Origin: Cinclus cinclus
Lineage: Eukaryota > Chordata > Aves > Passeriformes > Cinclidae
DNA: 64,000 bases
NCBI RefSeq assembly: GCF_963662255.1
Contig: NW_026912157.1
Coordinates: 305,001 to 369,000, forward strand
Direction of reading: 5' to 3'
Part shown: one piece after another, positions 24,501-37,635 of the stretch
Layout of the letters: each line of letters begins with the position of its first letter
How positions within the stretch are numbered: the first letter of the stretch is position 1
Notes under the pieces: generated by a model
Told to the model about the DNA's origin: nothing
Databases searched by the model: none
Seen by the model: only the letters and a program-made list of their open reading frames with translations
Made by a program: the position numbers and the translations under genes

Positions 24501-26860
24501 GGGAAAAGTGACTCCTTTCAAAACCAACTTGCCTGCGTCCCGTCCCGGGCTTTTGCTACAAAAATTCCATACGGACGAGGATTCCTCCCAGACCAAAGCT
24601 GCCCCCTCCTCCAAACCTGGCTGCCATCGGAGGCCCAAACGAGCCCTAGAAAATGACACCTGCCAAGTGGGCTCTTGAGTTTGGCTTTCTGGGGAAATGT
24701 GCCTCCTTTCGGAGTCAACTTGCCTGCGGCCCATGCAGGGCTTTTGCCTACAAAAATTCCATAAGGACGAGGATTTCTCCCAGACCAAAGCTGCCCCCTC
24801 CTCCAAACCTGGCTGCCATCGGAGGCCCAAACGTGCCCTACAAAATGACATCTGCCAAGTGGGCTCTTGAGTTTGGCTTCTTGGGTGGAAGTACCTCCTT
24901 TCAAAGCCAACTTGCCTGCGGCCCGTCCTGGGCTTTTGCCTACAAAAATTCCATAAGGACGAGGATTTCTCCCAGACCAAAGCTGCCCCCTCCTCCAAAC
25001 CTGGCTGCCATCGGAGGCCCAAACGCGCCCCACCAAATGACACCTGCATTGAGGGTTCTTGAGTTTGGCTTCCTGGGGAAAAGTGCCTCCTTTCGGAGTC
25101 AACTTGCCTGCGGCCCATGCAGGGCTTTTGCCTACAAAAATTCCAGAAGGACGAGGATTTCTCCCAGACCAAAGCTGCCCCCTCCTCCAAACCTGGCTGC
25201 CATCGGAGGCCCAAACGTACCCTACAAAATGACACCTGCCAAGTGGGCTCTTGAGTTTGGCTTCTTGGGGAAAAGTGACTCCTTTCAAAACCAACTTGCC
25301 TGCATCCCGTCCCGGGCTTTTGCTACAAAAATTCCATAAGGACGAGGATTCCTCCCAGACCAAAGCTGCCCCCTCCTCCAAACCTGGCTGCCATCGGAGG
25401 CCCAAACGCGCCCTACAAAATGACATCTGCCAAGTGGGCTCTTGAGTTTGGCTTTCTGGGGAAAAGTGTCTCCTTTAAAAGCCAACTTGCCAAACTAGCC
25501 TGCGGCCCGTGCTGGGCTTTAGACTACAAAAATTCCATAAGGACGAGGATTTCTCCCAGACCAAAGCTGCCCCCTCCTCCAAACCTGGCTGCCATCAGAG
25601 GCCCAAACGCGCCCCACAAAATGACACCTGCATTGAGGGTTCTTGAGTTTGGCTTCCTGGGGAAAAGTGCCTCCTTTCGGAGTCAACTTGCCTGCGGCCC
25701 ATGCAGGGCTTTTGCCTACAAAAATTCCAGAAGGACGAGGATTTCTCCCAGACCAAAGCTGCCCCCTCCTCCAAACCTGGCTGCCATCGGAGGCCCAAAC
25801 GCGCCCTACAAAATGACATCTGCCAAGTGGGCTCTTGAGTTTGGCTTCTTGGGTGGAAGTGCCTCCTTTCAAAGCCAACTTGCCTGCGGCCCGTCCTGGG
25901 CTTTTGCCTACAAAAATTCCATAAGGACGAGGATTTCTCCCAGACCAAAGCTGCCCCCTCCTCCAAACCTAGCTGCCATCGGTGGCCCAAACACGCCCTA
26001 CAAAATGACATCTGCCAAGTGGGCTCCTGAGTTTGGCTTCTTGGGGAAAAGTGCCTCCTTTCGGAGCGAAATTGCCTAACTTGCCTGCGGCCCGTCCTGG
26101 GCTTTTGCTACAAAAATTCCATAAGGACGAGGATTTCTCCCAGACCAAAGCTGCCTCCTCCTCCAAACCTGGCTGCCATCGGAGGCCCAAACGCGCCCTA
26201 CAAAATGACATCTGCATTGTGGGTCCTTGAGTTTGGCTTCTTGGGGAAAAGTGCCTCCTTTCAAAGCAACTTGCCTAACTTGCCTGCGGCCCATGCGGGG
26301 TTTTTGCCTACAAAAATTCCATAAGGACGAGGATTTCTCCCAGACCAAAGCTGCCCCCTCCTCCAAACCTGGCTGCCATCGGAGGCCCAAACGCGCCCTA
26401 CAAAATGACATCTGCCAAGTGGGCTCTTGAGTTTGGCTTTCTGGGGAAAAGTGCCTCCTTTCGGAGTCAACTTGCCTGCGGCCCATGCAGGGCTTTTGCC
26501 TACAAAAATTCCATAAGGACGAGGATTTCTCCCAGACCAAAGCTGCCCCCTCCTCCAAACCTGGCTGCCATCGGAGGCCCAAACGTGCCCTACAAAATGA
26601 CATCTGCCAAGTGGGCTCTTGAGTTTGGCTTCTTGGGTGGAAGTACCTCCTTTCAAAGCCAACTTGCCTGCGGCCCGTCCTGGGATTTGCCTACAAAAAT
26701 TCCATAAGGACGAGGATTTCTCCCAGACCAAAGCTGCCCCCTCCTCCAAACCTGGCTGCCATCGGAGGCCCAAACTCGCCCCACAAAATGACACCTGCAT
26801 TGAGGGTTCTTGAGTTTGGCTTCCTGGGGAAAAGTGCCTCCTTTCGGAGTCAACTTGCCT
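20425..26860. repeat. 33-monomer tandem duplication (6,436 bp), copy 1
   Basis: Every landmark I checked in this block recurs exactly 6,436 bases later. The left limit is set by a mismatch at 20424 (G) against 26860 (T). The differences I noticed in the whole block are T/C at 21528/27964, A/C at 24642/31078 and T/C at 25469/31905, so identity is well above 99.9%. The length fits 33 monomers. Confidence 0.9.
21754..23895. repeat. 12-monomer higher-order block, copy B
   Basis: This is the second copy of 19415-21547. The two are close but not identical; for example CTAGAAAATG near 20155 is CTACAAAATG near 22494. That suggests this duplication is older than the 6,436-bp one that contains most of both copies. 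Confidence 0.75.
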
Positions 26861-29800
26861 GCGGCCCATGCAGGGCTTTTGCCTACAAAAATTCCATAAG
26901 GACGAGGATTTCTCCCAGACCAAAGCTGCCCCCTCCTCCAAACCTGGCTGCCATCGGAGGCCCAAACGCGCCCTACAAAATGACATCTGCCAAGCGGGCT
27001 CTTGAGTTTGGCTTCTTGGGGAAAAGTGCCTCCTTTCGGAGTCAACTTGCCGGCGGCCCATGCTGGGCTTTTGCCTCCAAAAATTCCATAAGGACGAGGA
27101 TTTCTCCCAGACCAAAGCTGCCCCCTCCTCCAAACCTGGCTGCCATCAGAGGCCCAAATGCGCCCTACAAAATGACATCTGCCATGTGGGCTCTTGAGTT
27201 TGGCTTCTTGGGGAAAAGTGCCTCCTTTCGGAGCCAACTTGCCTAACTTGCCTGCGGCCCGTCCTGGGCTTTTGCCTCCAAAAATTCCAGAAGGACGAGG
27301 ATTTCTCCCAGACCAAAGCTGCCCCCTCCTCCAAACCTGGCTGCCATCGGAGGCCCAAACGCGCCCCACAAAATGACACCTGCATTGAGGGTTCTTGAGT
27401 TTGGCTTCCTGGGGAAAAGTGCCTCCTTTCGCAGTCAACTTGCCTGCGGCCCATGCAGGGCTTTTGCCTCCAAAAATTCCATAAGGACGAGGATTTCTCC
27501 CAGACCAAAGCTGCCCCCTCCTCCAAACCTGGCTGCCATTGGAGGCCCAAACGTGCCCTACAAAATGACACCTGCCAAGTGGGCTCTTGAGTTTGGCTTC
27601 TTGGGTGGAAGTGCCTCCTTTCAAAGCCAACTTGCCTGCGGCCCGTCCTGGGCTTTTGCCTACAAAAATTCCATAAGGACGAGGATTTCTCCCAGACCAA
27701 AGCTGCCCCCTCCTCCAAACCTGGTTTCCATCGGAGGCCCAAACGCGCCCTACAAAATGACATCTGCCAAGTGGGCTCTTGAGTTTGGCTTCTTGCGGAA
27801 AAGTGCCTCCTTTCAAAGCCAACTTGCCTAACTAGCCTGCAGCCCATTCTGGGCTTTTGCCTACATAAATTCCATAAGGACGAGGATTTCTCCCAGACCA
27901 AAGCTGCCCCCTCCTCCAAACCTAGCCGCCATCGGTGGCCCAAACGCGCCCTACAAAATGACACCTGCCAAGTGGGCTCTTGAGTTTGGCTTCTTGGGTG
28001 GAAGTGCCTCCTTTCAAAGCCAACTTGCCTGCGGCCCGTCCTGGGCTTTTGCCTACAAAAATTCCATAAGGACGAGGATTTCTCCCAGACCAAAGCTGCC
28101 CCCTCCTCCAAACCTGGTTTCCATCGGAGGCCCAAACGCGCCCTACAAAATGACATCTGCCAAGTGGGCTCTTGAGTTTGGCTTCTTGCGGAAAAGTGCC
28201 TCCTTTCAAAGCCAACTTGCCTAACTAGCCTGCGGCCCGTGCTGGGCTTTAGACTACAAAAATTCCAGAAGGACGAGGATTTCTCCCAGACCAAAGCTGC
28301 CCCCTCCTCCAAACCTGGCTGCCATCAGAGGCCCAAACGCGCCCCACAAAATGACATCTGCATTGAGGGTTCTTGAGTTTGGCTTCTTGGGGAAAAGTGC
28401 CTCCTTTCGGAGTCAACTTGCCTAACTTGCCTGCGGCCCATGCGGGGTTTTTGCCTACAAAAATTCCATAAGGACGAGGATTTCTCCCAGACCAAAGCTG
28501 CCCCCTCCTCCAAACCTGGCTGCCATCGGAGGCCCAAACGCGCCCTACAAAATGACACCTGCCAAGTGGGCTCTTGAGTTTGGCTTCTTGGGGAAAAGTG
28601 ACTCCTTTCAAAACCAACTTGCCTGTGTCCCGTCCTGGGCTTTTGCTACAAAAATTCCATAAGGACGAGGATTCCTCCCAGACCAAAGCTGCCCCCTCCT
28701 CCAAACCTGGCAGCCATCGGAGGCCCAAACGCGCCCTACAAAATGACATCTGCCAAGTGGGCTCTTGAGTTTGGCTTTCTGGGGAAAAGTGCCTCCTTTC
28801 GGAGTCAACTTGCCTGCGGCTCATGCAGGGGTTTTGCCTACAAAAATTCCATAAGGACGAGGATTTCTCCCAGACCAAAGCTGCCCCCTCCTCCAAACCT
28901 GGCTGCCATCGGAGGCCCAAACGCGCCCTACAAAATGACACCTGCCAAGTGGGCTCTTGAGTTTGGCTTCTTGGGGAAAATTGCCTCCTTTCGGAGTCAA
29001 CTTGCCGGCGGCCCATGCAGGGCTTTTGCCTACAAAAATTCCATAAGGACGAGGATTTCTCCCAGACCAAAGCTGCCCCCTCCTCCAAACCTGGCTGCCA
29101 TCGGAGGCCCAAACGCGCCCTACAAAATGACATCTGCCAAGCGGGCTCTTGAGTTTGGCTTCTTGGGGAAAAGTGCCTCCTTTCGGAGTCAACTTGCCGG
29201 CGGCCCATGCAGGGCTTTTGCCTCCAAAAATTCCATAAGGACGAGGATTTCTCCCAGACCAAAGCTGCCCCCTCCTCCAAACCTGGCTGCCATCGGAGGC
29301 CCAAACGCGCCCTAGAAAATGACACCTGCCAAGTGCGCTCTTGAGTTTGGCTTCTTGGGGAAAAGTGCCTCCTTTCGGAGCCAACTTGCCTAACTAGCCT
29401 GCGGCCCGTGCTGGGCTTTTGCCTCCAAAAATTCCATAAGGACGAGGATTTCTCCCAGACCAAAGCTGCCCCCTCCTCCAAACCTGGCTGCCATCAGAGG
29501 CCCAAATGCGCCCTACAAAATGACATCTGCCATGTGGGCTCTTGAGTTTGGCTTCTTGGGGAAAAGTGCCTCCTTTCGGAGCCAACTTGCCTAACTTGCC
29601 TGCGGCCCGTCCTGGGCTTTTGCCTCCAAAAATTCCAGAAGGACGAGGATTTCTCCCAGACCAAAGCTGCCCCCTCCTCCAAACCTGGCTGCCATCGGAG
29701 GCCCAAACGCGCCCCACAAAATGACACCTGCATTGAGGGTTCTTGAGTTTGGCTTCCTGGGGAAAAGTGCCTCCTTTCGCAGTCAACTTGCCTGCGGCCC

Positions 29801-32800
29801 ATGCAGGGCTTTTGCCTCCAAAAATTCCAGAAGGACGAGGATTTCTCCCAGACCAAAGCTGCCCCCTCCTCCAAACCTGGCTGCCATTGGAGGCCCAAAC
29901 GTGCCCTACAAAATGACACCTGCCAAGTGGGCTCTTGAGTTTGGCTTCTTGGGTGGAAGTGCCTCCTTTCAAAGCCAACTTGCCTGCGGCCCGTCCTGGG
30001 CTTTTGCCTACAAAAATTCCATAAGGACGAGGATTTCTCCCAGACCAAAGCTGCCCCCTCCTCCAAACCTGGTTTCCATCGGAGGCCCAAACGCGCCCTA
30101 CAAAATGACATCTGCCAAGTGGGCTCTTGAGTTTGGCTTCTTGCGGAAAAGTGCCTCCTTTCAAAGCCAACTTGCCTAACTAGCCTGCAGCCCATTCTGG
30201 GCTTTTGCCTACATAAATTCCATAAGGACGAGGATTTCTCCCAGACCAAAGCTGCCCCCTCCTCCAAACCTAGCCGCCATCGGTGGCCCAAACGCGCCCT
30301 ACAAAATGACATCTGCCAAGTGGGCTCCTTAGTGTGGCTTCTTGGGGGAAAGTGCCTCCTTTCAAAGCCAACTTGCCTGCAGCCCGTGCTGGGCTTTAGA
30401 CTACAAAAATTCCATAAGGACGAGGATTTCTCCCAGACCAAAGCTGCCCCCTCCTCCAAACCTGGCTGCCATCGGAGGCCCAAACGCGCCCCACAAAATG
30501 ACATCTGCATTGAGGGTTCTTGAGTTTGGCTTCTTGGGGAAAAGTGCCTCCTTTCGGAGCCAACTTGCCTAACTTGCCTGCGGCCCATCCTGGGCTTTTG
30601 CTACAAAAATTCCATAAGGACGAGGATTTCTCCCAGACCAAAGCTGCCCCCTCCTCCAAACCTGGCTGCCATCGGAGGCCCAAACGCGCCCTACAAAATG
30701 ACATCTGCATTGTGGGTTCTTGAGTTTGGCTTCTTGGGGGAAAGTGCCTCCTTTCAAAGCAACTTGCCTAACTTGCCTGCGGCCCATGCGGGGATTTTCC
30801 CTACAAAAATTCCATAAGGACGAGGATTTCTCCCAGACCAAAGCTGCCCCCTCCTCCAAACCTGGCTGCCATCGGAGGCCCAAACGCGCCCTACAAAATG
30901 ACACCTGCCAAGTGGGCTCTTGAGTTTGGCTTCTTGGGGAAAAGTGACTCCTTTCAAAACCAACTTGCCTGCGTCCCGTCCCGGGCTTTTGCTACAAAAA
31001 TTCCATACGGACGAGGATTCCTCCCAGACCAAAGCTGCCCCCTCCTCCAAACCTGGCTGCCATCGGAGGCCCAAACGCGCCCTAGAAAATGACACCTGCC
31101 AAGTGGGCTCTTGAGTTTGGCTTTCTGGGGAAATGTGCCTCCTTTCGGAGTCAACTTGCCTGCGGCCCATGCAGGGCTTTTGCCTACAAAAATTCCATAA
31201 GGACGAGGATTTCTCCCAGACCAAAGCTGCCCCCTCCTCCAAACCTGGCTGCCATCGGAGGCCCAAACGTGCCCTACAAAATGACATCTGCCAAGTGGGC
31301 TCTTGAGTTTGGCTTCTTGGGTGGAAGTACCTCCTTTCAAAGCCAACTTGCCTGCGGCCCGTCCTGGGCTTTTGCCTACAAAAATTCCATAAGGACGAGG
31401 ATTTCTCCCAGACCAAAGCTGCCCCCTCCTCCAAACCTGGCTGCCATCGGAGGCCCAAACGCGCCCCACCAAATGACACCTGCATTGAGGGTTCTTGAGT
31501 TTGGCTTCCTGGGGAAAAGTGCCTCCTTTCGGAGTCAACTTGCCTGCGGCCCATGCAGGGCTTTTGCCTACAAAAATTCCAGAAGGACGAGGATTTCTCC
31601 CAGACCAAAGCTGCCCCCTCCTCCAAACCTGGCTGCCATCGGAGGCCCAAACGTACCCTACAAAATGACACCTGCCAAGTGGGCTCTTGAGTTTGGCTTC
31701 TTGGGGAAAAGTGACTCCTTTCAAAACCAACTTGCCTGCATCCCGTCCCGGGCTTTTGCTACAAAAATTCCATAAGGACGAGGATTCCTCCCAGACCAAA
31801 GCTGCCCCCTCCTCCAAACCTGGCTGCCATCGGAGGCCCAAACGCGCCCTACAAAATGACATCTGCCAAGTGGGCTCTTGAGTTTGGCTTTCTGGGGAAA
31901 AGTGCCTCCTTTAAAAGCCAACTTGCCAAACTAGCCTGCGGCCCGTGCTGGGCTTTAGACTACAAAAATTCCATAAGGACGAGGATTTCTCCCAGACCAA
32001 AGCTGCCCCCTCCTCCAAACCTGGCTGCCATCAGAGGCCCAAACGCGCCCCACAAAATGACACCTGCATTGAGGGTTCTTGAGTTTGGCTTCCTGGGGAA
32101 AAGTGCCTCCTTTCGGAGTCAACTTGCCTGCGGCCCATGCAGGGCTTTTGCCTACAAAAATTCCAGAAGGACGAGGATTTCTCCCAGACCAAAGCTGCCC
32201 CCTCCTCCAAACCTGGCTGCCATCGGAGGCCCAAACGCGCCCTACAAAATGACATCTGCCAAGTGGGCTCTTGAGTTTGGCTTCTTGGGTGGAAGTGCCT
32301 CCTTTCAAAGCCAACTTGCCTGCGGCCCGTCCTGGGCTTTTGCCTACAAAAATTCCATAAGGACGAGGATTTCTCCCAGACCAAAGCTGCCCCCTCCTCC
32401 AAACCTAGCTGCCATCGGTGGCCCAAACACGCCCTACAAAATGACATCTGCCAAGTGGGCTCCTGAGTTTGGCTTCTTGGGGAAAAGTGCCTCCTTTCGG
32501 AGCGAAATTGCCTAACTTGCCTGCGGCCCGTCCTGGGCTTTTGCTACAAAAATTCCATAAGGACGAGGATTTCTCCCAGACCAAAGCTGCCTCCTCCTCC
32601 AAACCTGGCTGCCATCGGAGGCCCAAACGCGCCCTACAAAATGACATCTGCATTGTGGGTCCTTGAGTTTGGCTTCTTGGGGAAAAGTGCCTCCTTTCAA
32701 AGCAACTTGCCTAACTTGCCTGCGGCCCATGCGGGGTTTTTGCCTACAAAAATTCCATAAGGACGAGGATTTCTCCCAGACCAAAGCTGCCCCCTCCTCC

Positions 32801-33332
32801 AAACCTGGCTGCCATCGGAGGCCCAAACGCGCCCTACAAAATGACATCTGCCAAGTGGGCTCTTGAGTTTGGCTTTCTGGGGAAAAGTGCCTCCTTTCGG
32901 AGTCAACTTGCCTGCGGCCCATGCAGGGCTTTTGCCTACAAAAATTCCATAAGGACGAGGATTTCTCCCAGACCAAAGCTGCCCCCTCCTCCAAACCTGG
33001 CTGCCATCGGAGGCCCAAACGTGCCCTACAAAATGACATCTGCCAAGTGGGCTCTTGAGTTTGGCTTCTTGGGTGGAAGTACCTCCTTTCAAAGCCAACT
33101 TGCCTGCGGCCCGTCCTGGGATTTGCCTACAAAAATTCCATAAGGACGAGGATTTCTCCCAGACCAAAGCTGCCCCCTCCTCCAAACCTGGCTGCCATCG
33201 GAGGCCCAAACTCGCCCCACAAAATGACACCTGCATTGAGGGTTCTTGAGTTTGGCTTCCTGGGGAAAAGTGCCTCCTTTCGGAGTCAACTTGCCTGCGG
33301 CCCATGCAGGGCTTTTGCCTACAAAAATTCCA
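26861..33332. repeat. 33-monomer tandem duplication, copy 2
   Basis: This is the head-to-tail second copy of 20425-26860. The exact right end lies between 33297 and 33332; the first mismatch to the expected continuation is CCATAAGG (26897 T) against CCAGAAGG (33333 G). The joint falls within the A-type monomer, in register, as expected for unequal exchange between homologous monomers. Confidence 0.9.
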
Positions 33333-33480
33333 GAAGGACGAGGATTTCTCCCAGACCAAAGCTGCCCCCTCCTCCAAACCTGGCTGCCATTGGAGGCCCA
33401 AACGTGCCCTACAAAATGACACCTGCCAAGTGGGCTCTTGAGTTTGGCTTCTTGGGTGGAAGTGCCTCCTTTCAAAGCCA
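30608..33480. repeat. 16-monomer block, source copy
   Basis: It matches 33719-36400, at offset 3,111 in the left part and 2,919 from about 34.5 kb on. The change of 192 means one monomer is missing from the right copy. Most of this block lies in copy 2 of the 6,436-bp duplication. Confidence 0.75.
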
Positions 33481-33718
33481 ACTTGCCTGCGGCCCATGCG
33501 GGGTTTTTGCCTACAAAAATTCCATAAGGACGAGGATTTCTCCCAGACCAAAGCTGCCCCCTCCTCCAAACCTGGCTGCCATCGGAGGCCCAAACGCGCC
33601 CTACAAAATGACATCTGCCAAGTGGGCTCTTGAGTTTGGCTTCTTGCGGAAAAGTGCCTCCTTTCAAAGCCAACTTGCCTAACTAGCCTGCGGCCCGTGC
33701 TGGGATTTAGACTACAAC

Positions 33719-36400
33719 AATTCCATAAGGACGAGGATTTCTCCCAGACCAAAGCTGCCCCCTCCTCCAAACCTGGCTGCCATCGGAGGCCCAAACGCGC
33801 CCTACAAAATGACATCTGCATTGTGGGTTCTTCAGTTTGGCTTCTTGGGGGAAAGTGCCTCCTTTCAAAGCAACTTGCCTAACTTGCCTGCGGCCCATGC
33901 GGGGATTTTCCCTACAAAAATTCCATAAGGACGAGGATTTCTCCCAGACCAAAGCTGCCCCCTCCTCCAAACCTGGCTGCCATCGGAGGCCCAAACGCGC
34001 CCTACAAAATGACACCTGCCAAGTGGGCTCTTGAGTTTGGCTTCTTGGGGAAAAGTGACTCCTTTCAAAACCAACTTGCCTGCGTCCCGTCCCGGGCTTT
34101 TGCTACAAAAATTCCATACGGACGAGGATTCCTCCCAGACCAAAGCTGCCCCCTCCTCCAAACCTGGCTGCCATCGGAGGCCCAAACGCGCCCTACAAAA
34201 TGACATGTGCCAAGTGGGCTCTTGAGTTTGGCTTTCTGGGGAAATGTGCCTCCTTTCGGAGTCAACTTGCCTGCGGCCCATGCAGGGCTTTTGCCTACAA
34301 AAATTCCATAAGGACGAGGATTTCTCCCAGACCAAAGCTGCCCCCTCCTCCAAACCTGGCTGCCATCGGAGGCCCAAACGTGCCCTACAAAATGACATCT
34401 GCCAAGTGGGCTCTTGAGTTTGGCTTCTTGGGTGGAAGTACCTCCTTTCAAAGCCAACTTGCCTGCGGCCCGTCCTGGGCTTTTGCCTACAAAAATTCCA
34501 GAAGGACGAGGATTTCTCCCAGACCAAAGCTGCCCCCTCCTCCAAACCTGGCTGCCATCGGAGGCCCAAACGTACCCTACAAAATGACACCTGCCAAGTG
34601 GGCTCTTGAGTTTGGCTTCTTGGGGAAAAGTGACTCCTTTCAAAACCAACTTGCCTGCATCCCGTCCCGGGCTTTTGCTACAAAAATTCCATAAGGACGA
34701 GGATTCCTCCCAGACCAAAGCTGCCCCCTCCTCCAAACCTGGCTGCCATCGGAGGCCCAAACGCGCCCTACAAAATGACATCTGCCAAGTGGGCTCTTGA
34801 GTTTGGCTTTCTGGGGAAAAGTGCCTCCTTTAAAAGCCAACTTGCCAAACTAGCCTGCGGCCCGTGCTGGGCTTTAGACTACAAAAATTCCATAAGGACG
34901 AGGATTTCTCCCAGACCAAAGCTGCCCCCTCCTCCAAACCTGGCTGCCATCAGAGGCCCAAACGCGCCCCACAAAATGACACCTGCATTGTGGGTTCTTG
35001 AGTTTGGCTTCCTGGGGAAAAGTGCCTCCTTTCGGAGTCAACTTGCCTGCGGCCCATGCAGGGCTTTTGCCTACAAAAATTCCAGAAGGACGAGGATTTC
35101 TCCCAGACCAAAGCTGCCCCCTCCTCCAAACCTGGCTGCCATCGGAGGCCCAAACGCGCCCTACAAAATGACATCTGCCAAGTGGGCTCTTGAGTTTGGC
35201 TTCTTGGGTGGAAGTGCCTCCTTTCAAAGCCAACTTGCCTGCGGCCCGTCCTGGGCTTTTGCCTACAAAAATTCCATAAGGACGAGGATTTCTCCCAGAC
35301 CAAAGCTGCCCCCTCCTCCAAACCTAGCTGCCATCGGTGGCCCAAACACGCCCTACAAAATGACATCTGCCAAGTGGGCTCCTGAGTTTGGCTTCTTGGG
35401 GAAAAGTGCCTCCTTTCGGAGCGAAATTGCCTAACTTGCCTGCGGCCCGTCCTGGGCTTTTGCTACAAAAATTCCATAAGGACGAGGATTTCTCCCAGAC
35501 CAAAGCTGCCTCCTCCTCCAAACCTGGCTGCCATCGGAGGCCCAAACGCGCCCTACAAAATGACATCTGCATTGTGGGTCCTTGAGTTTGGCTTCATGGG
35601 GAAAAGTGCCTCCTTTCAAAGCAACTTGCCTAACTTGCCTGCGGCCCATGCGGGGTTTTTGCCTACAAAAATTCCATAAGGACGAGGATTTCTCCCAGAC
35701 CAAAGCTGCCCCCTCCTCCAAACCTGGCTGCCATCGGAGGCCCAAACGCGCCCTACAAAATGACATCTGCCAAGTGGGCTCTTGAGTTTGGCTTTCTGGG
35801 GAAAAGTGCCTCCTTTCGGAGTCAACTTGCCTGCGGCCCATGCAGGGCTTTTGCCTACAAAAATTCCATAAGGACGAGGATTTCTCCCAGACCAAAGCTG
35901 CCCCCTCCTCCAAACCTGGCTGCCATCGGAGGCCCAAACGTGCCCTACAAAATGACATCTGCCAAGTGGGCTCTTGAGTTTGGCTTCTTGGGTGGAAGTA
36001 CCTCCTTTCAAAGCCAACTTGCCTGCGGCCCGTCCTGGGATTTGCCTACAAAAATTCCATAAGGACGAGGATTTCTCCCAGACCAAAGCTGCCCCCTCCT
36101 CCAAACCTGGCTGCCATCGGAGGCCCAAACTCGCCCCACAAAATGACACCTGCATTGAGGGTTCTTGAGTTTGGCTTCCTGGGGAAAAGTGCCTCCTTTC
36201 GGAGTCAACTTGCCTGCGGCCCATGCAGGGCTTTTGCCTACAAAAATTCCAGAAGGACGAGGATTTCTCCCAGACCAAAGCTGCCCCCTCCTCCAAACCT
36301 GGCTGCCATCGGAGGCCCAAACGTGCCCTACAAAATGACACCTGCCAAGTGGGCTCTTGAGTTTGGCTTCTTGGGTGGAAGTGCCTCCTTTCAAAGCCAA
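33719..36400. repeat. 16-monomer block, second copy lacking one monomer
   Basis: It follows 30608-33480 in order, with one 192-bp monomer deleted at about 34.3-34.5 kb. At the sites that separate the two 6,436-bp copies it follows copy 2 (C in AAAGTGCCTCCTTTAAAAG near 34824). The deletion is in register. Confidence 0.75.
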
Positions 36401-37020
36401 CTTGCCTGCGTCCCGTCCTGGGCTTTTGCCTACAAAAATTCCATAAGGACGAGGATTTCTCCCAGACCAAAGCTGCCCCCTCCTCCAAACCTGGCTGCCA
36501 TCGGAGGCCCAAACGCGCCCTACAAAATGACATCTGCCAAGTGGGCTCTTGAGTTTGGCTTCTTGCGGAAAAGTGCCTCCTTTCAAAGCCAACTTGCCTA
36601 ACTAGCCTGCGGCCCGTGCTGGGATTTAGACTACAACAATTCCATAAGGACGAGGATTTCTCCCAGACCAAAGCTGCCCCCTCCTCCAAACCTGGCTGCC
36701 ATCGGAGGCCCAAACGCGCCCCACAAAATGACATCTGCATTGAGGGTTCTTGAGTTTGGCTTCTTGGGGTAAAGTGCCTCCTTTCAAAGCCAACTTGCCT
36801 AACTTGCCTGCGGCACGTCCTGGGCTTTTGCCTCCAAAAATTCCAGAAAGACGAGGATTTCTCCCAGGCCAAAGCTGCCCCCTCCTCCAAACCTGGCTGC
36901 CATCGGAGGCCCAAACGTGCCCTACAAAATGACACCTGTCAAGTGGGCTCTTGAGTTTGGCTTCTTGGGGAAATGTGACTCCTTTCAAAACCAACTTGCC
37001 TGTGTCCCGTCCCGGGCTTT
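35692..37020. repeat. 1.3-kb block repeated at 1,944-bp offset, copy A
   Basis: It matches 37636-38964 at a constant offset of 1,944 bp, equal to ten monomers. Shared rare marks are GTCCTGGGATTTGCC, CCAAACTCGCCCC, GGGATTTAGACTACAAC and CCAGAAAGACGAGG. The left limit is the T/C difference at 35691/37635; the right limit is T/A at 37021/38965. Confidence 0.8.
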
Positions 37021-37635
37021 TGCTTCAAAAATTCCATAAGGACGAGGATTCCTCCCAGACCAAAGCTGCCCCCTCCTCCAAACCTGGCTGCCATCGGAGG
37101 CCCAAACGTGCCCTACAAAATGACACCTGCCAAGTGGGCTCTTGAGTTTGGCTTCTTGGGTGGAAGTGCCTCCTTTCAAAGCCAACTTGCCTGCGGCCCG
37201 TCCTGGGCTTTTGCCTCCAAAAATTCCATAAGGACGAGGATTTCTCCCAGACCAAAGCTGCCCCCTCCTCCAAACCTGGCTGCCATCGGAGGCCCAAACG
37301 CGCCCTACAAAATGACATCTGCCAAGTGGGCTCTTGAGTTTGGCTTCTTGCGGAAAAGTGCCTCCTTTCAAAGCCAACTTGCCTAACTTGCCTGCGGCCC
37401 ATGCGGGGTTTTTGCCTACAAAAATTCCATAAGGACGAGGATTTCTCCCAGACCAAAGCTGCCCCCTCCTCCAAACCTGGCTGACATCGGAGGCCCAAAC
37501 GTGCCCTACAAAATGACACCTGCCAAGTGGGCTCTTGAGTTTGGCTTCTTGGGGAAAAGTGACTCCTTTCAAAACCAACTTGCCTGCGTCCCGTCCCGGG
37601 CTTTTGCTACAAAAATTCCATAAGGACGAGGATTC

